Assembly (NCBI GenBank): GCA_036583965.1
Contig: JAZBQD010000034.1
Location: 8,630,540-8,694,539 of the forward strand
Direction of reading: 5' to 3'
Length of the DNA stretch: 64,000 bases
From: Prunella strophiata
Taxonomy: Eukaryota; Chordata; Aves; Passeriformes; Prunellidae
This document shows positions 11,521 through 23,577 of this stretch, piece by piece (the first letter of the stretch is position 1; each line of letters opens with the position of its first letter). The notes beneath the pieces were generated by a model that was given only the letters and a program-made list of their open reading frames with translations, was not told the DNA's origin and made no database searches. The translations under genes and the position numbers were made by a program.

Positions 11521-12465
11521 GTGGCACCAGGGTGATGGGATGCCCACGATGTTTCCCCTTCCCTCTGCTCACCTGCCTGGAGCAGAAGCTGTTCTCTCCA
11601 TTTCCTTCCCATTGATAAGGAGATTTCCAAGCCCTCCCTGCAAGTCCCCCTGTGGTGCTGCACCTCAAGGTGACGTGGCAGGTACTTGGGGACCTGCCCT
11701 TGTAGGACATCTTTGCATTTCTTCCATGGATAATTCCTCCTCAGGAGCGAGCAGCATGGGAGAATCATGAATGATAAACCCCTGGCATGTGGGGAATGCC
11801 TGCCCAGTGCCCATCAGAGCCCTGCATGCCTTGGCACTGTGCTGGGGGTGACAGATGTGCAGGGCACTACTGGATGTGACACAGATGCCTGTCCCCTTCC
11901 TTGTGCCTTGTTCGTGGGTCTATTTTGCCTCCAAAATCTTATCCCTGAATAAAACAAAGGGGGAGAAAGAAATCAGCACAAAAGCAACAAGGAAATAATG
12001 AAAAGAAAAAGAGAAAAAAAAAAAAAGAAAAGAAAGAAAAAGGGGGAAACCAGCTGGTGGGCTGACTGTGCAAAGAGCAGGAGTCAAGGTGAGGTCATTT
12101 CACCTCACACAATGGCAAGGGGGACAGCCAGAGTCCCTCCTGCAGGAGGGGCAGCCACCAAAGGTCTTCTTCTGCCTCAGTGACCACGGCAAACTCCAGC
12201 CATTAGGACTGAGGGGGTGGCAGCAGGGTCCCTGTGCCTGTCACCACTGCCCCAGTCTGCCAGTGTCCCTGCAGTGCTGTGAGCTGGGAGCCCCACATTT
12301 CACCCCAGCTGCACACCCTTGCTGACAGTCTGCCAACCTCAGTTTTGGGGGACCAGGCACCCTCCAGTTCAGGAATTGTGTGCTGTTGGCATTGCAGTCA
12401 CCTCTGTTCACCCAACACCACGGAACGAGCCAGCTTTGTTTGACAAGCCATTGTTTTCCATAAAC
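11521..12465. other. intergenic, unannotated
   Basis: The sequence is non-repetitive except for a purine tract, mostly A, at about 11998-12048. No gene is recognised. Confidence 0.4.
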
Positions 12466-12925
12466 CATGTGGACTGGCATTAATTAGATTTCTATCCTTT
12501 AATTCTTTATTAATTGAATCTTACATCAGCTTGTCTTTTCTCTGCCTAGGATTAAAGCCAGGCTGAGCAGGCAGCACCAATCTGGGTCATCCCCTGTTTT
12601 CTCTCAGCTCACCTTTACTCCTGCAGCATCCCTGGCTCTGGGCTTCACTCCAGGATCTGGCTCAGGCAGGGCATGGAGCTGAGCACCCTGGCCTACCACT
12701 TCTGCAGTGTTTATTCCTGGCAGATGATATTTAATAAGGCCACATAATTAATGAACTAGAAAGTGCTTCAGCAGCTTGACGTGAGACAAATATAGCTGCC
12801 TGCTCATTTCCAAGTACCAAACAGAAATATTTGCTGCCTGTTTCTGCCTGTTATGTATCATTAGCAATTTTGCCATCTCTATTAAGCATTTGTCTGTAAC
12901 AATACAAGTACAATTTTAAAAACTC
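12466..12925. other. candidate conserved non-coding element(s)
   Basis: Two AT-rich patches, about 12470-12535 and 12715-12925, are packed with ATTA/TAAT cores (cattaattag, tttattaattg, cataattaatg, tatcattagc). They have no repeat structure and no open frame. The texture resembles vertebrate developmental enhancers. This is inference only. Confidence 0.3.
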
Positions 12926-15900
12926 TGCTCTTATTGCCCTTAGCCCTTCTGGGTATGCTTTTTCCCTGGTATTTTCATTTTTTTTTTTTTTTTTCTTAAT
13001 TCTTAACAGCTCATATCTTCTATAACATAAGAACCACTATGTGGTTTTCCTTGGCCTTATATACATATGTACATTTTCCCACTGTAATCACTGCTTTCAT
13101 TTCACCACTGACCCAAAAGCTTCCTTCTCTGACCCTGTAACCATCCTTGTTGACTCTGAAAGATCCCTCCTAATTCCCAGCTGTGTATTTTTCCATCTGA
13201 TTCTTTCCCCCTCGCAGCCAGCCAGGGCACAGGAGCCCTCCCAGGGCTGTGCTGGCTGTTTACAGATCCTCCTGCCTTGCCCTGGGCACGTTTATTCCCC
13301 GCCATGGCAACGGGGAATATCCATGAACATCCATCCATGCAAGTTCTGCTGCAGGGATGCTCCTGCAGTGCCTGAGCCCCCACTCCAGGAGGGCTCCTCT
13401 GCATCCCCAGGCGAGCTGGACTCACTCACTGCCCTCCCTTGTCCCCAGCCCGCCCTGCTGTGACTCAGTTTCCCTCCCCTGTTACACAACACCCACCTTC
13501 GCTGGGCTGTGGGAGGTGGAGCAGAGACAAAACTCCAAGTGCTGGAGGTGGGAGGATGGGGGAGAGGGAGAATGTGTCAGCAGAGCTCCTGCAGGCAGCA
13601 GCTTGAGGACACTCGTATGGCTCTGGCTGGGTTCCCTCCCGTGTGAGCCAGGGCAGGGGGGATGTGCAAAGGGGCAGAACTTGCTGCAGGGAGTCACAGC
13701 AGGCAGAGCCCTGGAGGAAACACCCCGTGGGACTTGGTGTCTGCTGCAGTTCCCCTTGGGAGGTGTCACCTGGGAAAGGGGATGGTGCTGCTGGTGGTGC
13801 CAGGTGTGTGGCAGCAATGGGTATGGTGATGTCCCACTCTGTCCCTGTGGTGGCAGCCCTGTGTCACATCCTCTGGGACTGTCCTGGCATTGCCCTGGGA
13901 CCAGTTCTGGGGTTCACTGCTGGGCTCTCCATCTCTGGAACAGTTGTTTCCACCCATCTGCTGAGCAGGGGCTCGTGTCTGCCTTGCCCTGCTGATGGGA
14001 GGGGAGGAAAACTCGGGAGGAGGTCCCAGCTGAGCTGCTCCTGCCTCCAGGACATTTCCTTGTGTATGGATTAGAAGAGAAACAAAGTGGATTAAGGTCT
14101 CTGCAGCTCAGCTCTTCCCTGAACCTCCAGGCATTTCCACCCATGCTGATGCTTGGCTGGTGCCTTTGGCTGGAGGCACAAGAGGGAAAAACCATGTGGG
14201 ATGAAGTTTTGGGAACAGAGGAGCCAATGAAGCTTCCACAGTGCTCAGGGTGGAGATGGCTCAGCACTGCCCTGACAAAGCAAACCCAAACTGAACACAC
14301 CATGACTTTCTGCATTTATTCCCATTTTCTGTGATCTCAGTATTCTCCTTTGGGTTTCTGAGCTTTCATGCTTGTTTGCATCATTATTTCCAGGCCTCCT
14401 CCTGGAGTATGAAATCTCAAAAGGTGCTCCTGGCACAAAGGAGAGCCACAAGGCAAGGAACAACCAGCCCTGGAGGGAGAAGGCAGCAGACACCACAAGG
14501 CTGGTGGGAATTAGCAATTTCACAAACTGTGGCTTGTGAGCAAATTCCCTGCTGGAAGCTGGCTGCAGCTCTCCCTGAGCCAGCTGTCTGCCCAGCCTGG
14601 GCAAGCACACACACAAATGTATGAGCTTGCTTGGGCCAACCCTTGGATCTGGAGCCCCATCTGGGCACTGCAGGAGCTGGCTGCTGAAATGCTGCCCTGA
14701 GCCCAGTGAGGAGCCCCTCCCCAGCCCTGCCTTCCTTGATGCTGTGTTTATTTACCAGCAAAGCCCCCTCGTTGCACTCCTGCCCCATCCAGGGTGTAGC
14801 AGGTTTGGGTTGATGGTCCTGTGGCAATCAGGAGCAGCTCTGGAAGCACAGTCTGTCCTGAGGGACCATGTTACTTGGCTTTCTCACAGCCAAAGAGGTG
14901 GATCAAAAAGAAAATATCAAGCTGCAATGGCTGGGACTTGTAGCTGTGTGACTGCACCTCTTTGCAGTGTGCAGGACTTCCTAAAGTGGGGAAAAGCTCC
15001 AGCAGGATGGGATGCTCCAGAACAGGGGGGAGCATTTTGTGCCTGGGGTGAAGGTGGTGGAGCTGTGCCCTGCCTGGGCACACAGACACTGCTGTTGTGC
15101 TGGGAATAGGGTCCAGATCTCAGTGCAGCACAGACCATCCTTCCTCAGGTGGCAGAATATCCTCCAGGCAGCCCCATGTCAGTCATGGGGCAGGTGAATG
15201 CTCAGGGCTCAGGGACAGGCCAGGGAGAGGAATCAAGGCCCTGAAGTGAAGCAGAAGCACAAAGGAGATTTTCCCTGTGTCATTTGGCTGGCAGAAGGTG
15301 ACACTGGGCTTGTCACCCCCTTTCATTACGTCTCCAGGGCTTTTCATGCAAATTCAGGCAAACAATTTCTCGGCTCCCTTTTAGCACTCTGGGAGGGCCA
15401 ATTTCATTTCAGGAGCAGTGGGGAACAATAATCATCTTGAAGTGTCTTCCATCCTGAGAGACACAGATAAGAGCTGTGCAGTGGACTAACAGCACTAATT
15501 TGACGTTTTCAGCAGATAGCTTTGCAGATGACAAAAATCAGACACCATAAAAAGCTGGTAAACTCCATAGCAGCAGGGTTACCCCCTCCTGCACATCCCT
15601 CCCTCTCCCCTCCCCTGCTCTGAGAGTGAGATGAAACCCTGTCACTGCTGCTCCCTGCCGTGGGGAGGGGGGTTTGCTCTGCCTGGGGCAGGTTTGGCTG
15701 CTGGCTGAGCCCTGGCAAAGGAGCAGGACATGGCTGGGGCAGGCAGGGAGGTGCAGGGCAGCCTGGTAGAGGCAGTCTGGCCCATTTGTGCTGCACTTCT
15801 TTGGAAAAAGAATATCACCTGTCTTCTGCCTTTTTGGAGAAGTCTTTGGTGGTGTATCCAAAGGGAAAGAGATCACTTTAGTGCTCTGAGATACCAGCTG

Positions 15901-17950
15901 AGATTCCTGATCCAGTTCATGGAGCCAAGCAAGAAAAATCCCATTTCAGCAAACCTTTCTGAGGTATTTTTCTGATCCCCTCAGCTGTCTGAGCCCATGA
16001 AAAATTTGCAGGACGTTGTCCTTGTCCCTCTGCCATGCACCCTGCCAGCCCCTTGGCTCACCCAGGGGTGCACAGGTTTGTCTTGCAGCTCAGTAATTCC
16101 AGCTCCCTTCAGGGGAGGGGTGGCTGGGTGCCCAATGCAGCTGGGTACCCAGCCCTGGGTGGGTGCTGCTGCTGTTTGGGAAACCAAGTGGCAAAGTGAC
16201 AAAAAGTGGCTGTAAATGTGTCCCCAAGAGAGCCAGGCAGGGGCTGGCCCTGGGCTGGCCCAGTGGGAAGTGGAGCCACTGAAACCTCAGCAATTTGTGT
16301 GGTGCAGAGCTGTGTGTGCAGGCAGGATCAGCTGCCTCTGCTCTGCCCAGAGACAGAGAGCAGCTGGGCTCTGCCCACAGTGCAGTGTCTGCCTCTCCCA
16401 GCCAGCCTGCCCCAGCTTTCATTGCTGTCCTGGAAGGGTTTCCCTGATGTCCAGCCCCCAATGTTCTTCCTGCTGCTTCAGTCCATCCCTCCTTAGTCCA
16501 GCACAGGATGAAGAACAGGCACCTCCCTTTCTTGACACCACTTTTCCCATTTCCTCCTTATTACAACCTGCTCTTTTTGAGCCTGAAGCCCAGTTTTTCC
16601 AGCCAGCCTGGTCCCTCTCTGTCCCCTCCTGCATCTGCTGATGGTGCTTTTCCCTCCATGAGTCCCTCTGATGGGGATTAATCCCACTCCCAGGCACACA
16701 CCAGCAAGCTGGAAAGCTGCACATCAAGGTTCAGTGGAGGATTCATTTCCCTGAGGTCCCTTTTTAATCCATTTTCCTCCTTAGATAAAAGACAGGATTG
16801 AGTGACCAAGCATATGAATCCAACTGGGCCCAGTTTCTGAGTTTTAATTTCTGCCAGGCTGGGGGAAAAAAAAAACCAGAGACAAAGACACAGATTTCTC
16901 CCTGGTGCAAGCAGCTTGTGGAGCACAGCAGGGTTTGCTCACATGAAGTTAAGCTGAGCCACAGGCACTGGGAGCAGCACATAATTAAACTGGTGGCACT
17001 GGGGCAGGCTGGGCAGGGCGTGCTGCAGGGAGCAGAGGTCTTGCTGACAGAAGGCATCTGCTGCCAGCTGGGGAATGAAACCCCACCCAACACTCAAGAA
17101 TGTGATTTTGAAGTGATTTTTGTACCTGAATTGGGGTGAAATGCAATATCAGATTTTTTTTTTTTTTTTTTTTCCATGGGAGGAGATATTCAGCACAGCT
17201 TTAGGAGAGCTCAGTGGGGTTTCTCAGCTCCACATGTGACTGCTCAACCAGTGCCCATTAATTTTGTTTTCTCCCTGAAGGCAGAAATGGGACTAGGAGA
17301 ATGTCTCTGGCTCTCCCACCCTTTCTCCCAGAGGAAGCTCATATTTTTTCATCAATCTTGAAATATTCCCAAGGAAAAAATGTTCATTTTTATGAGAGTG
17401 GCATTAGAGCCAGCAAGCTGCAACCATGGGAAATTCCCACCTGATATGTAATTCACCTCACTCACCTGGGTGGATTGCTTTCTGCCTCTTTTTTTAATTA
17501 TTTTGACCACAAGCTGCTGAGGACAGGCACTGTTCCTCCTGGGGCTGCTATGAAGGGACAGAGCTGGGATGAAGGACAGAGATGCCCAGCCCAGACTGAG
17601 CCCTCCAGCAGTTTGGGAAAGATGAATACCAGGTGGAAGTTGGTTTGAAGCAGATGAACACCAAGTGGAAGTTACAGATCCCACATCCTTGCCCTCTGTT
17701 TGGATTGCTGATAGCAAGCACCCCTTTGAGATTTCCCTTCAAGTCTCTGCTACAGCTGGAGGTGCCATTTTCCTGACACAATTTTTGAGTTGCACTGCAC
17801 CAGCCCAGCTTGGCTTTGGTCCTGCAGCCTCCTGGCATGGGAGGAGAGGCCTCAGCCTGCTCCATCAGCATCCCTTGCTCCACCTCACATTGCCCAGTGC
17901 CTGCAAAGGCTGGCCCCCTCCTCCTCTGGCATTTATTGTGGCTCTGCCAG
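12926..17950. other. intergenic, unannotated
   Basis: It begins with a poly-T run at about 12980-12998. The remainder is GC-richer, CpG-poor sequence with stop-poor chance open frames on both strands (for example around 13.4-14.0, 14.6-15.1 and 16.1-16.6 kb). No splice-framed exon or protein family is visible. Another poly-T run lies at about 17154-17173. An imperfect 30-bp direct repeat sits at about 17620-17677. Confidence 0.4.
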
Positions 17951-18190
17951 AAGAAAAAAAAAAAAAAAAAAACAAACCCCAAAAACAAACAAACAAACAA
18001 ACAAAAACCCAAAACAACAACAACAAAAAACCAACCAACCAACCAAAAAAACCAAAAAAACAAAAAAAAAACCAAAACCACCAAAAACACAAAACAAAAC
18101 AAACAACAACAACAACAACAACAAAAAACAAAACAAAAACAAACAAAAACAAAAAAAACCAAACCAAAACAAAAAAATAAAACCAAACCA
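17951..18190 (+). repeat. A/C-only low-complexity tract
   Basis: For about 240 bp the plus strand is almost purely A and C. It starts with a run of A, passes through (CAAA)n near 17985-18005 and (CCAA)n near 18030, and reaches (CAA)n near 18104-18125. The complementary strand gives phenylalanine- and valine-rich open frames, which are artefacts. It may be a degenerate poly(A) tail expanded into microsatellites, but no retroelement body is recognised upstream. Confidence 0.85.
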
Positions 18191-18866
18191 GCTCTACTTG
18201 CTTTGTCCCTTGCAGGGAAACCATACAAGATTTCTCCTCCTGCTCCCAAATGCAGTGGAACAATGTCTTGCAGGCCTGGCTGGTTGCAGTTCTGGGGAGG
18301 GAGACTTTACACTGTGGTGGTCACACCTTGCTGGTGTAGGTTTTGTGCTGCCCATGAATCTCAGCTGGGTGTCACTGCTTTTATTATTTCATAGGAAGGG
18401 ACTGCCCGAGATCACCCCTCAGCTCTGGGGCAGCTCTCTCAAGTGCCAGTGCTGATCAATATTGCCTCCCCTGTTTTAATCCCTCTCATTTATCCTGCTC
18501 CTGGAGCTGGGATTAACATCTCAGCATCTCCCCCAAACCTTCTCTGCTCCAAACTCAGCCCTTTGCCCTGGCTTAGGGGCTCTGGAAATGTCTGTCCAGC
18601 CCACTCAGGCTGTGTCCCTGCAGTCCCTTCTAGCAGCTTCTGCACAGGACCCCTGGGAATTAGCAGGGAATGGACAGGGCATTAGACACGGGAGAAAACA
18701 CTGCTGAGATATTCACACTGCCCACTGAACAATTCCTGATCTTGCCAGAGGGCAGGCTCAGCCCTGCCATGCCCTGGCTGCAGTGAGGAGGGGAGCTCCT
18801 GCTATGGGAAAGGCTTTCAATGCATCTGCAATTGGGCCTTCTAAAAAACTCCTCCTTTCTTTAGGT
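18191..18866. other. intergenic spacer
   Basis: This is unremarkable sequence between two low-complexity arrays. No gene is recognised. Confidence 0.4.
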
Positions 18867-19127
18867 ATTTTATTTTTATTTTATTTTATTTTATTTTATT
18901 TTATTTTATTTTATTTTATTTTATTTTATTTTATTTATTTTATTTTATTTTATTTTATTTTATATTTTATTTTATTTAATATTTTATTATTTTATGTTAT
19001 TTTATTTTATTTTATTTTGTTTTATTTTATATTTTTATGTTATTTTATTTTATTTTATTTTATTTTATTTTATTTTATTTTATTATTTTATTTTATTTTA
19101 TTTCATTTTATTTCATTTTATTTTTTT
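18867..19127 (+). repeat. (TTTTA)n pentanucleotide microsatellite
   Basis: About 260 bp of TTTTA units are interrupted by single-base changes and short indels (tatttattta, tttaatattt, ttatgttatt). The last third drifts to TTTCA units before ending in a poly-T run. It is very AT-rich and could act as a DNA-unwinding stretch, but nothing shows function. Confidence 0.93.
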
Positions 19128-20770
19128 AGTAGTAAGGAGGGGGGTAGTTGATGAGAGAAGTGGCACTGGAGGGAGCAGAGCTTGGGGAAGCCCACGAGGA
19201 AGTTGAGCAAAGCTGCCCCATCCCGTGCAGGGTCAGCCCTGCCAAGTGGCTTTGCCACTCCTGTACATCCCCCAGGCACTCCTCCTGGTCTTTTCCAGGG
19301 AGGGATTGCAGATAATGATCTGGTACTTGCTAAGACAAAAAATAGCTCTAGGAAATGCAGGGGACACCCCCATGACTGTGCACCTGCCTCAGCTTTTCAC
19401 AGAGCACATTGCAGCTGGGACGTTTCCCTTGAGGGGAAAAAATCCAGTATTTGGTGAAAGATGTGGAGCAATATTTGCAAAGTGTAAGCAAAAGCACTGA
19501 AACATTCTCATCTCTGCAAGCTGTCAGAAATGAGGGTGTGGAAAGGGAGCTGTGGCCTTGTCCCTCCTGGAGAGATGCTGAAGGAGCAAGGCTGCAGCAC
19601 CAGCATCCCTTTGCTGCCCAGCCTGGGGCTCCAGCTGAATAAAACCACAAAGCTCAAGTGGTAACTCCACCAAACCGAGGGGGCAGAGATTTTTGGTGGG
19701 TCTTCTTCCTCCTGCTGTGGGCTGGTGTGTGAATCTCATTAGCCCAGTTCCAGTGAAATGCAGATGAGGCTGTTTTGAGGCTCCTGCTCCTGAGGTGGGG
19801 CTGGATCCAGACTCAGCCTGCAGCTCTGCTGCCTGCCAGGGCAGGGACCCCCAGATTCTCACCAAGCTCTCAGCTGAAGGATGCTCTTTGCTTCCCTTCA
19901 TAAGAAGGTTTTCCCCTCTGGAAATCCTTCAGCCTTCATGGCTGCTGTCCCCAAAATCACAGACCCAAATCCACATCTGGGGGAGCCTTTGCTTCCTGTG
20001 CCATGAGGCAGCTCCTCCTGGAGCAGCTTGGAGCTGGCTGACACCTTCCCCACCTGAATTCTGGCTTTGGCATCATTAAGAAATAATACCCTGGTCCTTT
20101 TTATGTTTTTTTTTCCCCCTAATTTACAGCTTCTGGCTTTGAGCAGCTCTTGGCTGCTTTCTCAGTCCCCAGCTGGTCACCCAGGACTGCTGCATTAGTC
20201 CTTAGCCCTCCAGCCAAAGATGCTTTTTGCCATTGTCCCCAGTAAGCAGGGCTTTGCTCAAACTGGTGTTAACAGATGACAGCAGAAATAGCTCAGAAGA
20301 CTTTTAAAACCCTGCTGCTCTTGAAACTTTTATTTAGTTACAATAGCTCCTGTGTGATCCCTGCTTGGGTTGCTTGAACAGCAGCTGGAAATTAATGTGG
20401 GCTCTGACTCTTGGGGACAACCAAAGGCAGAGAAAAAGGCCAGCAAGGATAGTGGCAAAAGTGATGATCTTGCTAAGAAATGCTGTAACAGAAAACCCAG
20501 AGCTGCCCATAAATCCCATCACCTTGTTATGCTGCTGAGCAAAAAACAAAGCCAAGGTAGAAAACCATCACAAAAAGTACCCTGCTGTAAAAACCTGTGT
20601 ATTGTAAAACTCAAGGCATAAAAATAATAATAAAGCTGCAGGAAAATCTGGAGGCACAAGCTCTGACCCAGCACTAAGAGAGCATCCAGGCACGTTGTGG
20701 GCAGGAGAAGGCAGCCAGTGAGGTTTCAGCATCAGGCTGGGGGCTCTGACTGGCCAAACCTGGCCTTCCA
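19128..20770. other. intergenic, unannotated
   Basis: No gene is recognised. Overlapping short open frames on both strands at about 20334-20621 have low-complexity (Lys-rich) or hydrophobic translations with no recognisable family or start context. Confidence 0.4.
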
Positions 20771-21115
20771 TGTGTTCAGCTAATTAAAATTCCTCGGACT
20801 AAGAAATAATCATATGCATTATGAAGCCTTTCCCCCCTGCTAATATTTTAATTGCCAGCTACTCCCTGCTCAGGGTGGGGAAAGGGGAATAAGAAGTTGA
20901 GAAGTCACAGTGAATCATCTGAAGGAACAGATGGAGTGAGGAGGGGACAGGGGACCGGGCAGGGATTAGCACTCCACGCACGCCTCCCCACACACCCCCC
21001 TCACTGCAGGGCTGCTCTCCCAGCACAGCGAGGAGAAACCTGTTCAAACAACAGGTCCTGCATTAATATCTCATTCTCTATAAATAAATCAATAAAGGAA
21101 GCTCTGTTTGGCTGC
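20771..21115. other. candidate conserved non-coding element(s)
   Basis: Patches at about 20775-20865 and 21045-21110 are AT-rich with octamer-like (tatgcattatg) and TAAT motifs (gctaattaaaa, attttaattg, cattaatatc). They flank a GC-rich middle. The call rests on composition only. Confidence 0.25.
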
Positions 21116-23001
21116 TCCTCCTCTGAGTCACTCAGGAGCCTTGTGATGCTTCGGGTCCTGCTTCATCCCTGCGCCTTCCTCCTCGGCTGGACGTTGGTGG
21201 GAAGGGGACATCACCATCCCCACTCTTGCCTGGGCTGAGAGAGGCTGTGAAAGCCCTCCTGAGCCCTCCAGAGCTCTGCAGGTGCCCCATTCTCATTTGG
21301 GGAGCAGCACCTCAGCCCTGGGAGCAGCCTGGCCCAGAGGTTTGAGGTTGTGCCATTTGTTTAGAGCATCGATGCTTTGGAGTTACAGAGTCAGAAAGGG
21401 AAAGTTTTAAGCCTGCTGCTAAGTCCCTTACAAATAAATGACTTAGAAAACATATTGGGGTGCTGGGGGGATGTGCTGCTGTGTATTTCCATAGAGGTTA
21501 GAGGGGAACTGGAATGGCCCTGTGGGAACAGGGCTGCTGGGATTCTGCACCCAGGGTGGCCCCATCCCAACATGCAGGCTGTGAAAACAGAGGAGGGTTT
21601 GGACAAAAGATGAAGTGGCTAATTAAGAGCCTCTAAAGATGAAAATGTTGTGATGGAAGCATGGGGACAAGAACAATTCCCACTGAACATCTGCAAAACA
21701 TCTGGGCTTTGGATGGCTTTGCCTGCAGTCAGTTTGGGAATTCAACATGACACTCAAGAGCAGGGGTGGGAAACCCAGAACCTGCTTTGCCTTTTCTCCA
21801 TATGTGCTCACAGACTCCCTGTCATTTTTGTGGTGTGTTTACTCTTTTTTTTTTTTTTTCCCAACAGCTTGTGTCTTATTGAGGAATTATGATCTAAACC
21901 CCCAAGGCCCTGAGGGACCAGGGCTGTGAGCAGAGAAATGCTGTGTAACACCTCCCAGGGTGGATGGATGCTGGCAGACACTGCACTGGAACCAGGAGCT
22001 CAGGTGGTTTAAGACAAATGGTGTGTGCTGGGTTTTAATGCATATGCAGAGCTGCTCTGGTTTCTGACAAAGGTAAGACACTGGCATTTCTGAGTCTGCA
22101 GCTCATGAAAATTACTTACAGCAAAAATTATTAATATCACCTACAGGAAGCTGTGCATGCAGCCCTTGATCAGCACCTGTCCCACAATGGAGATTTCTGC
22201 TTTCTTGGAGTATTTGTTCTGTGCCCAGAGCTGAGCAGCTGCCTGAGGCAAGAGCAGTTTTGCCTGGTGATGGAACAGCCACAGAGCTGGGTGTGAGCTC
22301 TGCCAGGAGCAGCATTGCAGGGGTGATGGTCCCAAAGGGAGCAGAGCCAGCCCCTCATTCTCTCTCATGTCCCCCATTCTCTCTCAGGTCATCTGGAGGC
22401 ACATCAGCTCCTCTGACAGAAGGAAACCCTTTTCCAGCCAATGGGTCTGTGCACTCCACATTGCAACTCACAGCATTTTCTGGGCAGCTCACCTCAAGCC
22501 CCTCATCTCACTGGGTGTCCTTGTTGTCCCTGTCTGTGTTTGGCATCCCTTTGCTCCCTTTGCATGCAGAAGTGCTTGCCACCCCTGCTGTGTGGCTCTT
22601 GTACCTGAGTCCCAAGTGTGAGCCGAGCCCTTGAGCAGCTCATTTTTAAGAAATCAAAGCACTATTTCTCCAGCACTGAGCTTTCCCCCTGTCCCCTTGC
22701 TGCCTGCATGTTCAGTGAGGCAGCAAAAGCTACTGAGAGTATTGAGGGGACCCTGCAGGGCACCTGTGACTCAGGATAAATCCTGGTTGCTAACCCTAAA
22801 ATCTTTACAAACATAAAAACCTGATATGCCCTGGACTTCTTCTCCTCTCTGGCTCCCAGGTGCCTCGGGAGAGCATGAACAAAGGGCTGTGTTCCAGCTA
22901 TGAATCCACTGTAGTGATCAGCTGTGTTGAGCATGTTATGCTCTGTTAGGAGCAGGTAAGTCAATGGATGTGTTAGGATTGCAACCTGATGAGCTTTTTC
23001 A
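21116..23001. other. intergenic, unannotated
   Basis: No exon or transposon is recognised. A poly-T run lies at about 21845-21859. Confidence 0.4.
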
Positions 23002-23577
23002 TCTCCTCTCCTCTCCTCTCCTCTCCTCTCCTCTCCTCTCCTCTCTCTCCTCTCCCTCCTCTCTCTCCTCTCCTCTCCTCTCCTCTCCTCCTCCTCCCTC
23101 TCCTCTCCTCCTCTTCCTCTCCTCTCCCTCCTCTCCTCTCTCTCCTCTCCTCTAATTCCATCTCCTCTCCTTCTCCCTCCTCTCCTCTCCTCTCCTCCTC
23201 CTCTCTCTCCTCCTCCTCCTCCCTCCTCTCCTCTCCTCCTCCTCCTCCTCTCCTCTCCACTCCTCCTCTCTCCTCTCCTCCTCTCCCGCTCCTCGTCCTC
23301 ATCCTCCTCCTCTCCTCATCCTCTCCTCTCCTCGACTCTCCTCATCTCCTCGTCCTCTCCTCTCGCTCTCTCTCCTCTCCTCTCTCCTCTCCTCCTCCTC
23401 CTCCTCTCCTCTCCCCTTCTCCTCTCTCCTCCTCTCTCCTCTCCTCTCCTCTCCTCTCCTCATCTCTCTCCTCTCCTCTCCTCTCCTCCCTCCTCTCCTT
23501 CCTCTCTCTCCTCCTCCTCTTCCTCTCCTCTCCTCTCCTCCTCTCTCCTCTCCTCTCCTCTCCTCTCTCCTCTCCCA
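23002..23577 (+). repeat. polypyrimidine (CTCCT)n tract
   Basis: About 575 bp of almost pure C/T is built from CTCCT and CTC units. Rare interruptions include ctaattccatc near 23152 and a few single A or G bases between 23250 and 23365. The array is much more degenerate than the second tract at 26743. A tract of this length is a strong polypurine/polypyrimidine strand-asymmetric region that could form triplex (H-DNA). Ser/Leu/Pro open frames through it are artefacts. Confidence 0.95.

Noticed and set aside
17548..18249. 233-codon Phe/Val/Cys-rich minus-strand open frame resembling a membrane protein
   Set aside because: The hydrophobic part is the complement of the A/C-only tract, which is low complexity rather than a transmembrane gene.
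20334..20621. Overlapping open frames of 73 and 83 codons on opposite strands
   Set aside because: The Lys/Ser-rich and hydrophobic translations have no domain, no flanking splice sites and no convincing start context.
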